DNA from: Myxococcus fulvus
Lineage (GTDB): Bacteria > Myxococcota > Myxococcia > Myxococcales > Myxococcaceae
Reading direction: 5' to 3'
DNA length: 64,000 bases
NCBI RefSeq assembly: GCF_900111765.1
Contig: NZ_FOIB01000010.1
Coordinates: forward strand, 62,001-126,000
Position 1 is the first letter of the stretch; each line of letters opens with the position of its first letter. This document shows, in pieces, positions 61,033-64,000 of the stretch. The notes under the pieces are model-generated. The model made no database searches and had not been told where the DNA came from. It saw nothing but the letters and a program-made list of their open reading frames with translations. A program made the translations under genes and the position numbers.

Positions 61033-62067
61033 TCACTCCACCCAGTGCTGGACCGTCAGGATGCGGAAGTCCGACGCGGTGTCGACGAAGAAGTGCACCT
61101 GCACGCCGGCCCACGGGCCGTTCTCGTAGTGCATGTGGCAGCCCTTGAACGTGCGGCCCGCGGTGCGCGCGGCCAGGTCCGCCTTGCCGTCCGTGACGAT
61201 GTCGGCGTCAATCGCGTTGTAACGGTTCGCCGTGCTCACCGCGCTGTGGACGTAGTTGCGCACTTCCGTCGCGTCCGCCAGGTAGCCCCGGTCCTCGTAC
61301 TGCCCCGAGCGGCCCGTCAGGTCGATGCCGAAGCAGTCCGCCGAGGAGAGCCGGTCCGTGCCATAGGCCCCGTCCAGGATGGTCTCGATGTTGAACCCCG
61401 TGCTCATCTCCACCTCCCACTCGTCCTCCGGCAGCGCGTTCACCGCGGACACGAGCATGTCCAGCGAGTAGCCGATGGTGGCCGCGTTGCGCAGGTTGCG
61501 CAGGCTCACCGAGCCGATGCCGAACGCGTTGGAGATTCCCAGCACGTTCGTGAACGGACGCAGGTTGATGAGGCTGGTCGCCCCGTTCCACGCATACGGC
61601 AGGACGGCGTAGAGCGTGTTCGTGCTCGCCGTGTTCACCAGCGTGACGATGGCCGCGGCGTCCGACTGCGACAGCGCCAGCTCGTCGTAGATGCCCAGAC
61701 AGCTCTGGTCGATGTACTCCTCGGCGCGCGCGCCGTGCTCCAACTGCTTCAGCCGCACCGGGCCCATCTCCGAGATGGCGGACAGCTGCGCCAGCGACGT
61801 GAAGGGCGACGCCGTGCGAGCCGCGAGGATGTTGTTGGCCGCGTCGCTGGGCAGATAGCGGTCCAGCTTGAAGAAGCTCGCCGTGTTCGCGAACTGCAGG
61901 ATGCCTTCACACTCCGGCGCCACGTCGACGTCCGTCGTGGTGAGCGGCGCCTGCTCGTTCTGCGTGGCGTCCGCCGGAACGGACGGCTCGGCCGGCGGAG
62001 CGGATTCGGTGGGACCACAGCCAACCAGCAGACTCATGGACAGAAGGGCTGAGCCGAGACGACGCAT
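61033..62067 (-). CDS. Lipoprotein with two helix-hairpin-helix-like regions
   Basis: A 344-residue protein starting at 62067; lipobox L-L-V-G-C (Cys17). Residues about 55-105 (L-P-S-D-A-A-N-N-I-L-A-A-R, then L-S-A-I-S-E-M-G-P-V-R-L-K-Q-L) and a second region about 120-190 resemble ComEA/HhH DNA-binding hairpins. The C-terminal part has T-F-K-G-C-H-M-H-Y-E-N-G and ends H-F-F-V-D-T-A-S-D-F-R-I. HhH pairs outside the cytoplasm are seen in DNA-uptake receptors such as ComEA, so a surface or periplasmic DNA-binding role is plausible. No other competence genes are nearby. Confidence 0.65.
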   Translation of the reverse strand: MRRLGSALLSMSLLVGCGPTESAPPAEPSVPADATQNEQAPLTTTDVDVAPECEGILQFANTASFFKLDRYLPSDAANNILAARTASPFTSLAQLSAISEMGPVRLKQLEHGARAEEYIDQSCLGIYDELALSQSDAAAIVTLVNTASTNTLYAVLPYAWNGATSLINLRPFTNVLGISNAFGIGSVSLRNLRNAATIGYSLDMLVSAVNALPEDEWEVEMSTGFNIETILDGAYGTDRLSSADCFGIDLTGRSGQYEDRGYLADATEVRNYVHSAVSTANRYNAIDADIVTDGKADLAARTAGRTFKGCHMHYENGPWAGVQVHFFVDTASDFRILTVQHWVE

Positions 62068-62315
62068 CGAGGACACCCATGGGGACAGCGAGGGAGGTGC
62101 TCCCTTACCCAGGCCCTCGGGTAGCAGGCAATCCGTGAGACAGATGAAATTTTGTGATGACAAGAAAAGTGTCACCAGCTCGCGACTCCAGGCCGGTGGA
62201 TGACACCGAATCGTGACGTGCGGTGGGTTTCTGGACCTCCGGGTGGGAGTCGGGCATGCCGGAGGGCTCCACCTCGGGGATTCGCGCTGGCGGCCCCACC
62301 CGGCGAAGGAAGTGC

Positions 62316-63530
62316 ATGCGAGCCTGTCCGTGCTGCCTGGAGACGCTGACGCCAGGTCTGCTGGGCTTCGGGAGCCGGCGCCTCGCGGGCCACTGCGAGG
62401 CGTGTGGCGACGCCGTCTGCCAGTCGTGCCTGAGCGTCGAGTCGCTCGCGGCGGCGGTGTTCCAGAAGCGCGCGGGCGCCTCCGAGGCGGGGCCCAGGAA
62501 GGTGAAGGGACGGGTGTGCCGCTCGTGCCTGTGGGAGGCGCTGGTGGAGGAGGGGCGCACACCTTCCTTCGCCGCCCCTCGCGGGCAACGTGAGCGCGCA
62601 CGCCGCGCCGCGCGGGAGACCTGTACCCATGCCGAGGTGAAGGCCTGCATGGGTTTCTGCCCCACCTGTGGCGACGAGGTGGTCTGGAAGAGCGAGCACG
62701 GCAACCCCGCGTGCGAGGCCTGTGGCGCGCCGTCCCATCGGTTCTTCAACTGCTGCTGGAACTGCGGGGAGTCGTTCGACGAGCAGAACGTGCCCCAGGC
62801 CGTCGCGCGCGGGTACCGGCTCGACTTCGACTGTGACGCGGAGGACTGCGCGGGGAAGCTCGCGTGGCTGATGCCCTTCTGTCCGTGGTGCGGCGAGGAG
62901 AAGCACTGGGAGCATCCCGGGGCGCTGGAGTGCGAGGCCTGCGAGGTCCAGGTGGACCGGGGCTGGGCGTTCTGCGTGCGGTGCGGCGAGGAGGCCCCGC
63001 TCCCCGACGCGTGTCCCCGGTGTGGCGTGGGCCTGGATGAAGCCGCGTCCGCCGCGCGCTGCGAGCCGTGTCAGCACGTGGTGTGCGGCGAGTGCTGCGA
63101 CGTCGTCGTCACCGCGGCCGGGGGGGAGCGGTTGTTGTGCTTGACCTGTGGCGAGGGCGCCGAGCCCGTGGCCGACACGCGCGCGGCCGAGGAGCCCGAA
63201 CCGGAGCCCTCCGAGGCGGAGGAGGACGCGGCCCCCGCTGACGACGAGGCGGAGGAGGACGCGGCCCCCGCTGACGACGAGGAGGAGGAAGAGGCGGAGC
63301 CCGCGCCGCGGCCCCAGGCTCCACCTCCGTCACCGTGGGAGGTGCTGGGCGTCGTCCGAGGCGCGCCGCTGGCGGACGTGAAGCGCGCCTATCTCGCGCT
63401 CGTCGCCCAATACCACCCCGACAAGGTGGCGCAGCTCGGACCGAAGCTCCAGGCGCTGGCGCAAGAGGAGACGCGCCGCATCATCGAGGCGTGGGAGCAC
63501 ATCCGGAAGCACTCGCGCCCCAGCGGTTGA
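62316..63530 (+). CDS. Multi-zinc-ribbon protein with acidic linker and C-terminal J domain
   Basis: A 404-residue protein; AAGGA a few bases before the ATG at 62316. Residues about 1-290 contain many CxxC pairs (M-R-A-C-P-C-C, G-H-C-E-A-C-G, R-V-C-R-S-C, F-C-P-T-C-G, A-C-E-A-C-G, F-C-P-W-C-G, F-C-V-R-C-G and A-C-P-R-C-G), several zinc ribbons in tandem. Residues about 297-335 are Glu/Asp/Ala-rich. The last 70 residues are a J domain with V-K-R-A-Y-L-A-L-V-A-Q-Y-H-P-D-K: the H-P-D motif should stimulate an Hsp70 ATPase. Zinc-ribbon J proteins without the standard DnaJ Cys-rich domain are uncommon. No signal peptide. Confidence 0.8.
   Translation: MRACPCCLETLTPGLLGFGSRRLAGHCEACGDAVCQSCLSVESLAAAVFQKRAGASEAGPRKVKGRVCRSCLWEALVEEGRTPSFAAPRGQRERARRAARETCTHAEVKACMGFCPTCGDEVVWKSEHGNPACEACGAPSHRFFNCCWNCGESFDEQNVPQAVARGYRLDFDCDAEDCAGKLAWLMPFCPWCGEEKHWEHPGALECEACEVQVDRGWAFCVRCGEEAPLPDACPRCGVGLDEAASAARCEPCQHVVCGECCDVVVTAAGGERLLCLTCGEGAEPVADTRAAEEPEPEPSEAEEDAAPADDEAEEDAAPADDEEEEEAEPAPRPQAPPPSPWEVLGVVRGAPLADVKRAYLALVAQYHPDKVAQLGPKLQALAQEETRRIIEAWEHIRKHSRPSG
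63213..63278 (+). repeat. Two 33-base tandem repeats in the acidic linker
   Basis: Two near-identical 33-base units (63213-63245 and 63246-63278), each encoding E-A-E-E-D-A-A-P-A-D-D, in the acidic linker of the J-domain protein. Such repeats can vary in copy number. Confidence 0.75.
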
Positions 63531-63617
63531 CCGTCGCGCTCGCCTGCGCGGTGTTTCAGCGCGAACGCCAACCCGACATGTGAGGGGCTCGGGGGCTTGA
63601 GCCGCGTGGCCCCGGGC

Positions 63618-63631
63618 GTGGTGCGCACCAC
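63618..63631. repeat. 14-bp perfect palindrome
   Basis: GTGGTGCGCACCAC, perfectly symmetric, about 90 bases after the J-domain gene and 160 before the next. It could be an operator or a short hairpin. No other structure seen in this 259-base gap. Confidence 0.35.
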
Positions 63632-63789
63632 CTGCATGCGGCGACGGGGGACTCCGTCCTGGCGGAGCCGGATGGGCCCTCCGCGCCGCACGCATGGAGA
63701 GGAGCCAGGCGGGCTGGAGCCTCGTGTCTTGGCGGCCCTGTGCGCCGTGCCCAACCTGTCGCCCGGGTGTGTTTCGGGAGGGAGACACT

Positions 63790-64000
63790 GTGGCTGACTG
63801 GCGTGGCTGGGGCGCATGGCTCGTGTTGTGTCTGGGGATGGCCGGCTGTGATGGCGATGATCCACCTCCTCCCGAGCCGTCCTGTGAGGCCACCGCCTCC
63901 TGCGAGCCGGCTCCGGGAATCCCTCCCGACGCGGGCACGCCGGATGCGGGTGTGCCAGACGCGGGGACTCCGGATGGCGGTGGTACTCCCGACGGTGGCG
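63790..64000 (+). CDS. Lipoprotein with Pro/Asp/Gly-rich repeats, N-terminal part (3' end outside window)
   Basis: From the GTG at 63790 (GGAG about 7 bases upstream) the frame gives M-A-D-W-R-G-W-G-A-W-L-V-L-C-L-G-M-A-G-C, a signal peptide with lipobox M-A-G-C (Cys20). It continues into a linker with repeats of P-D-A-G-T/V-P, then P-D-G-G-G-T-P-D-G-G. Such Pro/Asp/Gly-rich linkers follow the lipobox of many myxobacterial surface lipoproteins. The rest of the gene lies outside the window. Confidence 0.65.
   Translation, partial: MADWRGWGAWLVLCLGMAGCDGDDPPPPEPSCEATASCEPAPGIPPDAGTPDAGVPDAGTPDGGGTPDGG

Overview
The window is very GC-rich and almost fully coding. It looks like a chromosomal segment of a predatory, fruiting myxobacterium of the Myxococcus/Corallococcus type. 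This is inferred from the gene types, not from a marker gene: many small lipoproteins and secreted proteins of unknown function, FG-GAP/HYR and RCC1 surface proteins, secreted metallo- and serine proteases, a large iterative-type polyketide synthase, and a lipoprotein AHH nuclease toxin followed by an Imm11-type immunity gene, as in Myxococcus SitA/SitI pairs. No rRNA, tRNA, insertion sequence, integrase, phage gene or CRISPR array was found.

Layout. 1-5753 (+): the end of a YdbH/AsmA-like protein, a YdbL-like lipoprotein and a PD40/TPR protein, all start/stop overlapped, probably an envelope-lipid operon. 5809-9439 (-): a large FG-GAP/HYR lipoprotein and a membrane-anchored protein. 9564-21239 (+): a TetR regulator followed by a lipid or polyketide cassette: three-histidine-box desaturase, RetSat/CrtI-like oxidoreductase, a 2276-residue PKS with a hot-dog thioesterase fused to its N-terminus, and an overlapping unknown gene. 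21297-26582 (-): two integral membrane acyltransferases, a LURP-one-like protein and a secreted protease pair (M57 metalloprotease, trypsin-like). 26583-27126 is a structured non-coding gap. 27127-36494: lipoproteins, a zinc-ribbon/EEP nuclease-like protein, a divergent EamA exporter/AraC pair and a patatin-like phospholipase.

36495-45467: a lipoprotein; ahcY (S-adenosylhomocysteine hydrolase) with a recognisable promoter, an SAH riboswitch and a possible SD-masking hairpin; a small conserved protein; a 1130-residue protein with heptad repeats and a possible papain-like Cys/His/Asp triad; and an astacin-like metalloprotease with propeller-like repeats. 45507-49396: a MazG-like gene and an operon with a secreted DNase I/sphingomyelinase-fold protein. 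49538-54080: a cluster of SYLF, DUF3618-like and Lys/Arg-tailed proteins that suggests a membrane- or particle-associated assembly. 54164-64000: a lipoprotein with 21 RCC1 repeats, small secreted proteins, the toxin/immunity pair, a helix-hairpin-helix lipoprotein, a zinc-ribbon/DnaJ protein and the start of another lipoprotein.

Most interesting: the thioesterase-PKS cassette at 10380-21239, the lipoprotein toxin/immunity pair at 59035-60961, the heptad/papain-like protein at 40225-43617, the SYLF/basic-tail cluster at 49538-54080, the ahcY SAH riboswitch at 39168-39240, and the inverted-repeat-rich gap at 26583-27126.
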